64,000 nucleotides of DNA, from positions 1 through 64,000 of the forward strand of contig NZ_JAHXYH010000004.1 in NCBI RefSeq assembly GCF_019970065.1, in the 5' to 3' direction. The stretch is from Chryseobacterium sp. OSA05B (GTDB taxonomy: Bacteria > Bacteroidota > Bacteroidia > Flavobacteriales > Weeksellaceae). A program made the position numbers and the translations under genes. The notes beneath the pieces were generated by a model. That model saw only the letters and a list, made by a program, of their open reading frames with translations. It did no database searches and was not told the origin of the DNA. Below, piece after piece: positions 54,828 to 63,297 of this stretch. The stretch's first letter is position 1. The number at the start of each line of letters is the position of its first letter.

Positions 54828-56255
54828 TTATGAAGAATATGATTTTTCATAGTAGTTTTTTATTTTTTTCTCTATATCAAAGTAATCTTTGAGATCATTA
54901 TCAAAATCTCTGTGCTTATAGTTAGTTTTATCAATCAGCTCATACTGCATACGGTAAAAATCAATATTTCCGATAATCTTCTTTATGGACTGTACAAAGA
55001 ATTCCAAATCTTTTTCCGTTGTGTAAAGACCTAAACTCACTCTAACCATTCCTCTATACAGATTAACAGCTGATTCATCTTCTATATCCCATAATTCCTC
55101 TACTAAACAATCTTTTACAAATGGATGGGAACAAAAACATTCATTCCTCACAGCAATTCCGAAATAATCGTTTAAAATCAAGGAAGTCAATTCGTGAGGG
55201 ATGTTCTGTAAGTTCAGACAGATGACACCAACTTTGTTTATAATATTTCCATTGGGATAAAGGATTACTTCCGGAATCTGACTTAGCTCAGCATATAAAT
55301 AATTGATCAGATGCTGTTCTTTAGCATAAACTTTCTCCATGTCTAAGTGTTGCATAAAATTGATCGTGCAGCCTAGAGATATGATTCCCGGAATATTTAA
55401 TGTTCCTGCATGTTCTTTATCCGATAGATGTTCGGCTACTGTAAAATCATTTAATGTAACTGAGCTTACCATTCCGCCACCATAAAATATCGGCTCCATC
55501 TGAGCCAGAATTTGTTTCTTTCCGATTAATACCCCTGGAGAACCCGGAGTGTATATTTTGTGTCCCGAAAAAACAAAGAAATCGACAGAAGATAAAGGGT
55601 CTTCATTATTTACTAATGAAACCGGTGCATGCGCTACCAGCTGTGCTCCATCAACGATAATATAAGCATCATACTGATGCGCCAGTTTGGCAATTTCATG
55701 GTAAGGAGAAATCTCACCGGAAACATTACTTGCGCCGGTAATGGCCACGTAGTTTACTTTTCTGTTAGAGCTTGCGAGCTGCTCTTCTATTTGAGCTAAA
55801 TCAAAGCCTATATAGTCTCCTTTTTCATCAAACCCTGAAATATACATTACTTTTTCATGGTTCACACGATGGGGAAGATCATTAGAATGGTGCTCCATAG
55901 AAGAGATCATAACGGTATCTTTCTCAGGTCTCAGTTTACTTAATCCCAGCGCGAGTCTATTTAATGGAAAGGTAACCCCATTTCCGAGGAATACAACACC
56001 ATAAGTATCATCCGCTCCTAAGAAATCCTTGATTGTATTTTCTGCCCACACAATAAGCTCAGTAGTAAATTTAGCAGCTGCATGTACTTTGGTGTGTGCA
56101 TTAGCATAATAGTTTAAATATTCCTGAGAGATTTCCTGAGACAACCTTAAAGCCAGATTACTTGCGGCCGAATCTAAATAGATGCGTTCCGTTTTTTCCT
56201 GATCCGATGTTTTAATGTACAGATCTGTTCCTATAAATAGCTTTTTATAATTCAT
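54828..56255 (-). CDS. Class V aminotransferase, cysteine desulfurase-like PLP enzyme
   Basis: 475 residues. PLP-fold landmarks of the SufS/CsdA group: EHHSN at 121-125, D202 in VDGAQLVAH, the Schiff-base Lys K233 in SGHKIYTPGSPG, and R405. The segment VRNECFCSHPF carries C373 and C375 where SufS has its catalytic cysteine. The CFCxHP wording belongs to a distinct branch of cysteine-desulfurase-like enzymes. About 50 extra C-terminal residues are highly charged. It could mobilise sulfur from cysteine or act on another amino acid. A TusA-like carrier two genes upstream supports sulfur transfer. The tRNA-like array starts 13 bases after its stop. Confidence 0.85.
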   Translation of the reverse strand: MNYKKLFIGTDLYIKTSDQEKTERIYLDSAASNLALRLSQEISQEYLNYYANAHTKVHAAAKFTTELIVWAENTIKDFLGADDTYGVVFLGNGVTFPLNRLALGLSKLRPEKDTVMISSMEHHSNDLPHRVNHEKVMYISGFDEKGDYIGFDLAQIEEQLASSNRKVNYVAITGASNVSGEISPYHEIAKLAHQYDAYIIVDGAQLVAHAPVSLVNNEDPLSSVDFFVFSGHKIYTPGSPGVLIGKKQILAQMEPIFYGGGMVSSVTLNDFTVAEHLSDKEHAGTLNIPGIISLGCTINFMQHLDMEKVYAKEQHLINYLYAELSQIPEVILYPNGNIINKVGVICLNLQNIPHELTSLILNDYFGIAVRNECFCSHPFVKDCLVEELWDIEDESAVNLYRGMVRVSLGLYTTEKDLEFFVQSIKKIIGNIDFYRMQYELIDKTNYKHRDFDNDLKDYFDIEKKIKNYYEKSYSS

Positions 56256-56343
56256 AAAAGAAGTTTTGTAAAAAAATTAATGACGTTTTTAGATGTAAAT
56301 ATTTGAGGGTGGATATTTTTATTATCCTACTTCTTTTACAGGT

Positions 56344-57096
56344 TTATGACCAATCTTTCTTGTATGCATCTTCTTCATCACAAAAAAAACTATGACAATA
56401 GCTTTTCAGGTTATAGACTTCTGTTGCTACATATTCTCCCAATCTGACACGATCAACATAAATATCATTTGAGATATGAATAATATCTTCTGACTGATGC
56501 TTATTATAAACCAAATGCAACAGCGTGGCTAAAATCAAATTACACTTCACACTGGCTCCCTCCCTCATGACGATCGGACTTCCATCCGGGCCCGAAATAG
56601 TATATGCTGTTTTAGACTCACTTATTTCGCACTGGTCATTATTAATACATCTTACAAGTGATTGCTCATTGCTATTAAACAGGGTATATTTCTCGGGCGA
56701 TACCTTATATCTCTTCCGAAATTCCAGCATCGCTCTATTTCTTACCGAGCTTTCAAAGTAAATCTCTATCTCTGAACTTTTTACATCATATTGATCCAGA
56801 ATCTTCAAATAGTTTTCCGGAATTTTATAAACTTCCTTAAACTCTTTTCTAAACGAAATATCCACACCGATATCGTTAATCCATAAGTTAAATGAAACTT
56901 TATTTCCTTTATTTTTTAAATACTTAAAAGATTCAAGACCCAGTTCGAAAGAATGTATCTCGGACTCTCCTTCATGAGAAAGTTCTTCCAATCCATCTGC
57001 AATACAGTAATGTCCTGCAATAATTGATTGATTTTTCCCTTTAATCTCTCTTAATTCCTTTTCAATAACGCTAAAAGCACTTTTGGTTGAGTTCAT
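56344..57096 (-). CDS. Unrecognised 250-residue protein of the tRNA-linked operon
   Basis: I do not recognise this family. It is soluble, mixed alpha/beta by composition, with six cysteines (31, 150, 156, 185, 234, 239). Possible functional words are AGHYCIADG near residue 27, WINDIGVDISFR near 72, a pair RCINNDQC (150-156), GPDGSPIVMREGASVKCN near 169-186 and a C-terminal YCHSFFCDEED (CX4C). Cysteine spacing suggests a metal or persulfide site. It lies 12 bases after the TusA-like gene and 88 bases before the PLP enzyme. It may be the step that acts on the tRNA or on sulfur (inference). Confidence 0.7.
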   Translation of the reverse strand: MNSTKSAFSVIEKELREIKGKNQSIIAGHYCIADGLEELSHEGESEIHSFELGLESFKYLKNKGNKVSFNLWINDIGVDISFRKEFKEVYKIPENYLKILDQYDVKSSEIEIYFESSVRNRAMLEFRKRYKVSPEKYTLFNSNEQSLVRCINNDQCEISESKTAYTISGPDGSPIVMREGASVKCNLILATLLHLVYNKHQSEDIIHISNDIYVDRVRLGEYVATEVYNLKSYCHSFFCDEEDAYKKDWS

Positions 57097-57108
57097 AGCA
57101 ACAATATA

Positions 57109-57339
57109 TTATACCTTTAAAATTAAAAACGAGTAAACGCCTGCAAGTTCAGAGTATTCCAGCAGAGTGCTTTTACCATTTTGACAAAACCTCTGAACAT
57201 CCGTCTTCGTATTAGGATCAGTGGCTATAAGCTTAACCTTATCACCTGCTGACGTTGTTTTTAAGATCTTTTTTAATCTTAATACCGGAATTGGACATGT
57301 TTCACCAGAAACATCTAAAATTGAAAAATCTGTTTTCAT
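57109..57339 (-). CDS. TusA-like sulfur carrier protein
   Basis: 76 residues, the TusA/SirA/YedF fold. The persulfide-carrying Cys is C15 in the CPxP motif ETCPIPVLRLKK. The second half (GDKVKLIATDPNTKTDVQRFC) fits the family. TusA-like proteins take sulfane sulfur from a cysteine desulfurase and pass it on, for example to tRNA thiolation. It is 22 bases from the exporter gene and 12 from the unknown gene. Confidence 0.9.
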   Translation of the reverse strand: MKTDFSILDVSGETCPIPVLRLKKILKTTSAGDKVKLIATDPNTKTDVQRFCQNGKSTLLEYSELAGVYSFLILKV

Positions 57340-57361
57340 AACTTCTTAATTTCTAAGCATA

Positions 57362-58258
57362 TCACTTTTTTGATACTTTTGAAAGTCCTATAAAAATTAA
57401 TAGAATACCTGGATATATATACATACTGGGTGCCTCAGCCAGGAATAAATATGCAAAAACAATCGCAAAAACCGGCTCCAGTAGCAGAAGGTTTGATAAT
57501 AATAAAGGAGGTAATTTTTTAGAGGCATAAGCAAATCCAAAAGTAGGAATCGCTGTCGAGAATATCCCCAAAGCAATGATGCTTACCATATTAGAAGCAC
57601 TCAAACTCTCTAATTCAATCCCTACCTTATCAAATAATAGAATATAAAGAAATACCAAACCTCCAAAAAAACAGGTTCCTAGGGTTACACTTAAAGTATT
57701 TATCTGTTTGTTTAAAAGATTTTGCCTATTCGAGATCATCACAAAAACAGCAAATAATAATGCCCCTGTTATTGCGAATATATGTCCCAATACGGAAGAC
57801 GAAGAAATATTTAACGGTGCACTCAGATGCGGATACATGATGATAGCCACTCCCAAAACAGCAACTACAGTTCCTATATACTCATTTTTTGAAATGGCAT
57901 TGCCCTTAAATATTCTAAATAAAATGACAAAAAAAGGAGAGAGACTTATTAACAACGTTACTTCTCCAATAGGAGCAAGCATAAAAGCCATCGTTCCAAA
58001 AAAATAAGTCAGAAATAAAACTAAACTTAGAATAACAATTATTTTATTCGAAAATAAATCTTTGAAAACCTGTTTGGTTTTTCTTTGAAGGAATAAGACA
58101 AGAAACAAAGCAAAACAAGTTATAATGAATCTCAAAGAAATAATAAGCAATGGAGACTTCAGGGATGAAAGTCTTATAAAAACGCCTACCATACCCCAGC
58201 CCAGTATAGAAGCTAAAGCAGTTATTAAAGACGAATTTCCATTCTGGTTGGTTGCCAT
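57362..58258 (-). CDS. EamA family transporter
   Basis: 298 residues, ten hydrophobic helices in two EamA halves (about 10-135 and 150-295). The second half contains FGFAYASKKLPPLLLSNLLLLEPVFA, typical of drug/metabolite exporters of the RhaT/EamA group. Some members export cysteine pathway metabolites and amino acids. First gene of the minus-strand operon that ends in the tRNA-like array, so it may export the product (inference). Confidence 0.85.
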   Translation of the reverse strand: MATNQNGNSSLITALASILGWGMVGVFIRLSSLKSPLLIISLRFIITCFALFLVLFLQRKTKQVFKDLFSNKIIVILSLVLFLTYFFGTMAFMLAPIGEVTLLISLSPFFVILFRIFKGNAISKNEYIGTVVAVLGVAIIMYPHLSAPLNISSSSVLGHIFAITGALLFAVFVMISNRQNLLNKQINTLSVTLGTCFFGGLVFLYILLFDKVGIELESLSASNMVSIIALGIFSTAIPTFGFAYASKKLPPLLLSNLLLLEPVFAIVFAYLFLAEAPSMYIYPGILLIFIGLSKVSKK

Positions 58259-58760
58259 TGTATTAGTTTTTTAATATTTTGAGAGACCTCTAATATTCCT
58301 CGAAAATTTTTCTATAATTTGTAAATAATAAATTAAATATTCCCCTGAAGAAATTTTAAAAATTTTGACTGCAGCAATATTAAACAAAAATATCACACAA
58401 ACGTGAAAAAAAATAAAAAATGTAAAATCATCATTTTTTTCCACTCAATTTCTGCAATATAAACGGAGTTGTGACGGTTAAAATTTAAAAATAAATAACT
58501 GACAATCATTATAATACAAAAACATCCTATTCATCAACAAGTATTTATTTTTCTAAATAAATTTTTCAGAAAATTGTTTAAAAACTGAAAAATATTCTTT
58601 TAATACTCTTGAAATAGATCTCCCAAAAAACACTAAAAGCAGGTGAATCTTCCCTGTAAACATGACTAAGATCAGTCAGGACCTTTGTTAATTTTCAGGG
58701 TTATTTTATTTAACGTGATAAAAATTCTCTAAAAATCCAAATATTATTATATTTGTTGGA
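58259..58760. other. AT-rich divergent spacer between the EamA operon and the GH3 gene
   Basis: 502 bases, very AT-rich. It must hold the promoter of the minus-strand operon, but no clear TTG/TAnnTTTG pair was found reading left. Short inverted repeats are present (for example tttattt-ttc-taaataaa near 58545-58562 and agagacctct near 58281). The -7 element of the GH3 gene is at 58748. Confidence 0.45.
58748..58755 (+). promoter_or_regulatory. -7 promoter element for the GH3 gene
   Basis: TATATTTG, a full TAnnTTTG match, ends 5 bases before the ATG. The transcript would start at or next to the start codon (leaderless). Confidence 0.5.
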
Positions 58761-60275
58761 ATGGCAACAAAGGCACTTTTCAATACTGTAGTCAACTGGT
58801 TTATCCGTCAGAGAATAGATCAGATTCAGAATTTCATGGACCATCCCATTGAAACTCAGAAAGGTATACTCTTTTCCCAGCTGTTTCATGCTGAAGATAC
58901 TGAATACGGCAAAGCATATGGCTTCAATTCAATTTCAAGCTACCAGGACTTTAAAAATAAGGTACCGATCGTTACTTATGAAGATTTTGAGCCTTTTATC
59001 GAAAGAGCAAGACAAGGACACAAGGATGTGAGCTGGCCCGGATACATCAAGCATTTTGCAAAGTCCTCAGGAACAACCAATGCAAAAAGCAAGTTTATCC
59101 CCATTTCCACCGAAAGTCTGGAATACTGCCATATGAAAGCAGGAAAAGACATGGTATCTATCTACGCCAACAACCACCCTGAAAATCAACTTTTTACCAA
59201 TAAGAATCTCCGTTTGGGAGGCAGCTCCGAGCTCCATGCAGATTTCAATACCAAATTCGGGGATCTTTCCGCTATATTAATTGACAACCTCCCTTTTTGG
59301 GTAGAAATCACCACAACACCAAGCAAAAAGGTTTCCCTTATGTCTGAGTGGGAAAGCAAGCTTAAAGCCATCACTTCAGAAGTAAAGAATGAAGACGTGG
59401 GAAGTATTCTTGGTGTACCCAGCTGGATGATGGTTCTTCTTCAGAGGGTCTTAAAAGAAACAGACAGCGGAAGTATTTCTGAGCTGTGGCCTAATTTAGA
59501 GGTGTTTTTTCACGGTGGTATCAGCTTCAAACCCTACAAGGACCAATACAGGCAAATCATCGGGAAAAAGATCAACTACTACGAAATTTACAATGCTTCT
59601 GAAGGCTTCTTTGGAATCCAGGACAGATCGGACAGCGACGAAATGCTGCTGATGCTGGATTATGGTATTTTTTACGAATTCATTCCGATGGACCAGTTTC
59701 ATTTTTCCAATCCGAAAGTAGTCAGTCTGGAAGATGTTGAAGTCGGAAAAAACTATGCGATGGTGATCACCACCAACGGTGGACTGTGGAGATATCTGAT
59801 TGGTGATACCGTAGTATTCACGTCTACCAATCCTTTCAGAATAAAAATAACGGGAAGAACCAAGCATTATATCAATGCCTTCGGGGAAGAGCTTATGATT
59901 ACCAATGTAGAATCTGCCCTTTCAAAGGCTTGCGAAGTGACCGGAGCAAGCATTACAGACTTCACCGGTGCTCCTGTTTTCATGAAAGAGAATGAAGGCG
60001 GTGCCCATGAATGGATCTTCGAATTCAGTCACCATCCGGATGATCTGGAACGTTTTACCGATGCATTCGATCATCATTTAAAAACGATCAATTCGGATTA
60101 TGAAGCCAAAAGATATAACAATCTGACCCTGAAAAGACCGATTGTTCACATCGCAAAACCCGATCTTTTCTACCAATGGCTGGAATCCAAAGGAAAGCTC
60201 GGCGGCCAGAATAAAGTCCCGAGACTGAGCAACGACCGGGAATATATAGATCCTCTACTGGAACTTAACAAGTAG
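58761..60275 (+). CDS. GH3 family protein (acyl-adenylating fold)
   Basis: 504 residues. The GH3 auxin-responsive-promoter family is visible in KHFAKSSGTTNAKSKFIPIS (adenylate loop, SSGTT), YEIYNASEGFFGIQD, GGLWRYLIGDTVVF and KITGRTKHYINAFGEELM. Plant members conjugate amino acids to acidic hormones through an acyl-adenylate. Bacterial homologues are widespread in Bacteroidota with unknown substrates. Complete and monocistronic. Divergent from the EamA/tRNA operon but with its own promoter. Confidence 0.9.
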   Translation: MATKALFNTVVNWFIRQRIDQIQNFMDHPIETQKGILFSQLFHAEDTEYGKAYGFNSISSYQDFKNKVPIVTYEDFEPFIERARQGHKDVSWPGYIKHFAKSSGTTNAKSKFIPISTESLEYCHMKAGKDMVSIYANNHPENQLFTNKNLRLGGSSELHADFNTKFGDLSAILIDNLPFWVEITTTPSKKVSLMSEWESKLKAITSEVKNEDVGSILGVPSWMMVLLQRVLKETDSGSISELWPNLEVFFHGGISFKPYKDQYRQIIGKKINYYEIYNASEGFFGIQDRSDSDEMLLMLDYGIFYEFIPMDQFHFSNPKVVSLEDVEVGKNYAMVITTNGGLWRYLIGDTVVFTSTNPFRIKITGRTKHYINAFGEELMITNVESALSKACEVTGASITDFTGAPVFMKENEGGAHEWIFEFSHHPDDLERFTDAFDHHLKTINSDYEAKRYNNLTLKRPIVHIAKPDLFYQWLESKGKLGGQNKVPRLSNDREYIDPLLELNK

Positions 60276-60372
60276 TGTGAGTAGAAAGGAAGCTTGATGA
60301 TGGAAGAAGGAAGTTGTAGAGATCCAAAAACCAATATTGGGATACTTACTTAAAATGAAAGACAAATTCCTC

Positions 60373-60397
60373 CTAATCCCTAATCCCTAATCCCTAA
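60373..60397. repeat. Short tandem repeat CTAATCC
   Basis: Three full copies (60373-60393) and one half copy of a 7-base unit in the spacer between two convergent genes. Confidence 0.6.
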
Positions 60398-60410
60398 AAA
60401 ACACCACATA

Positions 60411-60443
60411 AAAAAACGCAGCCAAAAATTGACTGCGTTTTCT
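60411..60443. terminator. Bidirectional terminator
   Basis: AAAACGCAG (60413-60421) pairs with CTGCGTTTT (60433-60441), with A and T tracts on both sides, between convergent genes. Confidence 0.75.
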
Positions 60444-60459
60444 GTATTTTAGTAGTTTA

Positions 60460-60837
60460 CTATTTCTTTAAGTCTTCCTTCAATTTTTTCGCACCCTCCT
60501 CTACTTTGGCAGCTCCCTTTGCAGCGGCGTCTTTTACATCCTGTCCAACTTCTTTCGCTCCTGCTTTGATGTCTTTTCCTGCCTTATTAAGGTCTTCCTT
60601 CGTTTTCTGGGTGGCTTCGTCTATTTTGTTTCCTGCTGCATCTACTTTAGCTTTTACATCTTCCTTCGCCTTATCTATTTTAGCGGTATCCACGTGAGGA
60701 GATGTTTCAGAAACGGTAGTTGTAGTCGTGGTTACAGATCCGTCAGCTCCTTCAACCTGTTCTGTTTTAGTTGTAGATTTAGTGCATGATACAGCAAATA
60801 CTGCGATGGCAGCTGCTGCTAAGGTTTGTTTTTTCAT
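60460..60837 (-). CDS. Small lipoprotein with LEA-like repeats
   Basis: 125 residues. Lipoprotein signal AIAVFAVSC. A Thr-rich stretch (TTTTTTVSE) is followed by amphipathic 11-residue-type repeats (KAKEDVKAKVDAAGNKIDEA, KAGKDIKAGAKEVGQDVKDAA), as in LEA-like or YtxH-like stress proteins. Probably attached to the envelope and helical. Function unknown; related proteins are often stress-induced. Confidence 0.7.
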   Translation of the reverse strand: MKKQTLAAAAIAVFAVSCTKSTTKTEQVEGADGSVTTTTTTVSETSPHVDTAKIDKAKEDVKAKVDAAGNKIDEATQKTKEDLNKAGKDIKAGAKEVGQDVKDAAAKGAAKVEEGAKKLKEDLKK

Positions 60838-60878
60838 ATTTTATATTTTTTTAAAAGGTTTTTAATCTGGTGTGAATT

Positions 60879-61241
60879 TTATTCTGTCTTTACTCCATTG
60901 GTGGGTGGAGTTTCTGATGTTTTTTGTTTCTTCTCTGCTTCCGTCTTCTTCTTTTCTTCTTCCAGCTTCTTTTTGTTCTCTTTTTCAAGCTCTTCTTTCA
61001 GCTTTTGCTCTTCCTTCTGAAGTTTTTCAGCCTGCTTTATAGAATCCTGATATTTCTGTGATGACATTCTGATCTGTCGGACGATATCTACCGATGTAGC
61101 ACCTGCTGAAAATGAATCCACAGCAGCGGTATCATAATGGATTTTTACCTGCTCATCTGCCGCAAAACCTGGTGTTTCCTTCTTTGAACAGGCAGACAGC
61201 AAAAGCAGTATTACAAAAACCGCAGAGAGTAAATTTTTCAT
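60879..61241 (-). CDS. Small coiled-coil lipoprotein
   Basis: 120 residues. Lipobox LLLSAC, a short middle domain (YDTAAVDSFSAGATSVDIVRQI), then a strong Lys/Glu coiled coil (KLQKEEQKLKEELEKENKK, residues about 73-105). It starts 4 bases after the stop of the preceding EEP gene, so it is the end of that operon. No known domain. Confidence 0.7.
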   Translation of the reverse strand: MKNLLSAVFVILLLLSACSKKETPGFAADEQVKIHYDTAAVDSFSAGATSVDIVRQIRMSSQKYQDSIKQAEKLQKEEQKLKEELEKENKKKLEEEKKKTEAEKKQKTSETPPTNGVKTE

Positions 61242-61245
61242 GGAA

Positions 61246-62220
61246 CTAATTTAGCAGAAATTCTGCAATTACAGGATAGTGGTCCGATAATTTTACAGAG
61301 TGGTCTACTTTATAGCTTAAAGGAACGATAGACTTTGAAGTAAAGATATAGTCGATTCTAAGAGGTACCTTATAATCATGAAAACTGGTTGACGCTCCGT
61401 TTCCTACCGTAAGGAAGGCATCCTGAAGGTCTTTCCCCAGATTATAATATTCATAAGAATTGGGCACCGAGTTAAAGTCCCCCGCCAGAATCACCGGATA
61501 AGGTGAAAAATCAATTACTTTACGGATCTTTCTGATCTGGTCTTCATGGGCTTTAAAAGTAGGTGTCATATGGGAAATAAGGTTCGCAATTTTGCCTCCC
61601 TGTTTTGCAAAACCTTCAAATTTAAGCATTGATTTATGAAGTCTGAAAGGCTCCAGATATACATTAACCACTCTTATGATCTGCCCGTTGATATCTACGT
61701 CGGCATAGAATGAGTTTCCTCTTGCGCTTTCTTCAATCAGCTTTTCCTGTCTTACAATTTTATGCTTGGTCTTCAGAATCACGGAAGGGTATTTTACCAT
61801 ATCCTTTCTGATAGCCCTGTTGGTATCTTTTTCCTGAACCAGAATAATATCTGCATCCTGATCTGTGATGTATTTTTTTACTTTATCCCAGCCGAAATCA
61901 CCATATTTTACATTGAACGTAATCACTTTGATATCTCTGATGGATTTAAAACTTTCTGTTTTTGGCGAAAAATTGACCCATCGTCTTACCGGATTGTAAA
62001 ATAGAAATGTTCCCAATAAAAAGGCAATGGATATTTTCTTGCGTTTAACAATCCAAACCAGTGTAAGAAGGACATATACGATAATCAGATAGGGGAAACC
62101 AAGGGAAAGTAGGTTTAAAGAGCCTAAAAAATTAGGGGGAATCCATGCGTTGCCCAACGTGCATAAGAGCAACACGGCAACAACAATATGAATAAATAGT
62201 AATAACTGGCTCGGCTTCAT
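61246..62220 (-). CDS. Endonuclease/exonuclease/phosphatase family membrane protein (first)
   Basis: 324 residues. Two or three N-terminal helices (about 8-27, 35-55, 62-80) anchor a cytoplasmic or periplasmic EEP domain. Domain motifs are ITFNVKYGDF, VQEKDTN (metal-binding Glu), ILAGDFNSVPNSYEYY and the catalytic SDHYPVIAEF at the end. Members hydrolyse phosphodiester or phosphomonoester bonds of nucleic acids, lipids or nucleotides; the substrate here is unknown. It is paralogous to the next gene. Confidence 0.85.
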   Translation of the reverse strand: MKPSQLLLFIHIVVAVLLLCTLGNAWIPPNFLGSLNLLSLGFPYLIIVYVLLTLVWIVKRKKISIAFLLGTFLFYNPVRRWVNFSPKTESFKSIRDIKVITFNVKYGDFGWDKVKKYITDQDADIILVQEKDTNRAIRKDMVKYPSVILKTKHKIVRQEKLIEESARGNSFYADVDINGQIIRVVNVYLEPFRLHKSMLKFEGFAKQGGKIANLISHMTPTFKAHEDQIRKIRKVIDFSPYPVILAGDFNSVPNSYEYYNLGKDLQDAFLTVGNGASTSFHDYKVPLRIDYIFTSKSIVPLSYKVDHSVKLSDHYPVIAEFLLN

Positions 62221-62298
62221 GAAATAAACGGACTAGGGTACGCTTCTCTTCATCAAAAATCCTACCAAGCACTAAAGCTTTAACTAATTTTATGATTA

Positions 62299-63288
62299 TT
62301 AATGTTTTAGTGAAAATGTTCCGATCACCGGATAATGATCTGAAAGCTTTACAGTTCGGTCTACTTTATAAGTCACCGGACGTATGGTTCTTGAGCTGAA
62401 AATGTAATCAATCCTGATCGGAAATTTGTAGTCATGGAAGCTGGTTGCGCTCCCTTTTCCTGCTTTTACAAAGGCGTCTTCAAGACCATCGGACAAGTGA
62501 TAATATTCGTAGGAATTCGGAACAGAATTAAAGTCGCCGGCAAGAATAACGGGGTAAGGTGATGTTTCAATACTTTCCTGAATAATATCAACCTGATCCT
62601 GATGTTTTTTAAAAACTGGAATCAGTCTTTTAACGATATTTTTCATCTTCCTTTCATCCTCTTCTTTGAGACCATCCATTTTGATCATCCCTTTTTCAAA
62701 TTTAAAAGGTTCAAGGTAGATATTGATAAACCGGTATATTTTTCCTTTAATTTCAATATCCGTTTGGGAAGCATAAGCATTATTGCTTTCAAAATCACTT
62801 TTGATCAGTTCCTTAGAGTCTATAATTTTATATTTTGAAAAGACTTTCAGTACTCCATTCTCACCACTACCCTCCATTCCTCTGACCGAAATTTTACTTC
62901 CCGATTCCTGCAGCATAACCACATCGGCACCAGCACTGTTCAGGTATTCATTAACTGCATCTTTACCCAGCAAACCGGCTTTCACATTAAAAGAAATTAC
63001 TTTCAGGTCTGCCGTTTCTTTTTTATCTGAGGTGAAATTAATCCATCTCTGTACAGGAACCATAAAGAGAAGTCCAGCCAGCATAAATGCAAAGGTTCTT
63101 TTTTTCCAGCAGAAAAGCCAGAAAACAGTGAATACTGCGTATATCATAATCAGCACAGGAAACCCTAAAGAAAGCAGATTGAACCACGGAAATATTTTAG
63201 GCGGAACATATGCATTCAACAAAGTACCCAACAGCAGGAATAATACGCCCACGTGCAGGATTAATATTATAAGACGGAAAACTTTCAC
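62299..63288 (-). CDS. Endonuclease/exonuclease/phosphatase family membrane protein (second)
   Basis: 329 residues, same architecture as its neighbour: helices at the N terminus, ISFNVKAGLL, LQESGSK, ILAGDFNSVPNSYEYYHL, FRIDYIF-like FPIRIDYIFSS and SDHYPVIGTF. The two genes are a tandem duplication with clear divergence in the N-terminal half. It starts 9 bases after the rhomboid gene's stop. Confidence 0.85.
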   Translation of the reverse strand: MKVFRLIILILHVGVLFLLLGTLLNAYVPPKIFPWFNLLSLGFPVLIMIYAVFTVFWLFCWKKRTFAFMLAGLLFMVPVQRWINFTSDKKETADLKVISFNVKAGLLGKDAVNEYLNSAGADVVMLQESGSKISVRGMEGSGENGVLKVFSKYKIIDSKELIKSDFESNNAYASQTDIEIKGKIYRFINIYLEPFKFEKGMIKMDGLKEEDERKMKNIVKRLIPVFKKHQDQVDIIQESIETSPYPVILAGDFNSVPNSYEYYHLSDGLEDAFVKAGKGSATSFHDYKFPIRIDYIFSSRTIRPVTYKVDRTVKLSDHYPVIGTFSLKH

Positions 63289-63297
63289 AGAATTTTT

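Noticed and set aside
60826..61020. Phe/Ser-rich plus-strand frame
   Set aside because: It is the complement of the Lys/Glu-rich coiled coil of the lipoprotein gene on the other strand.
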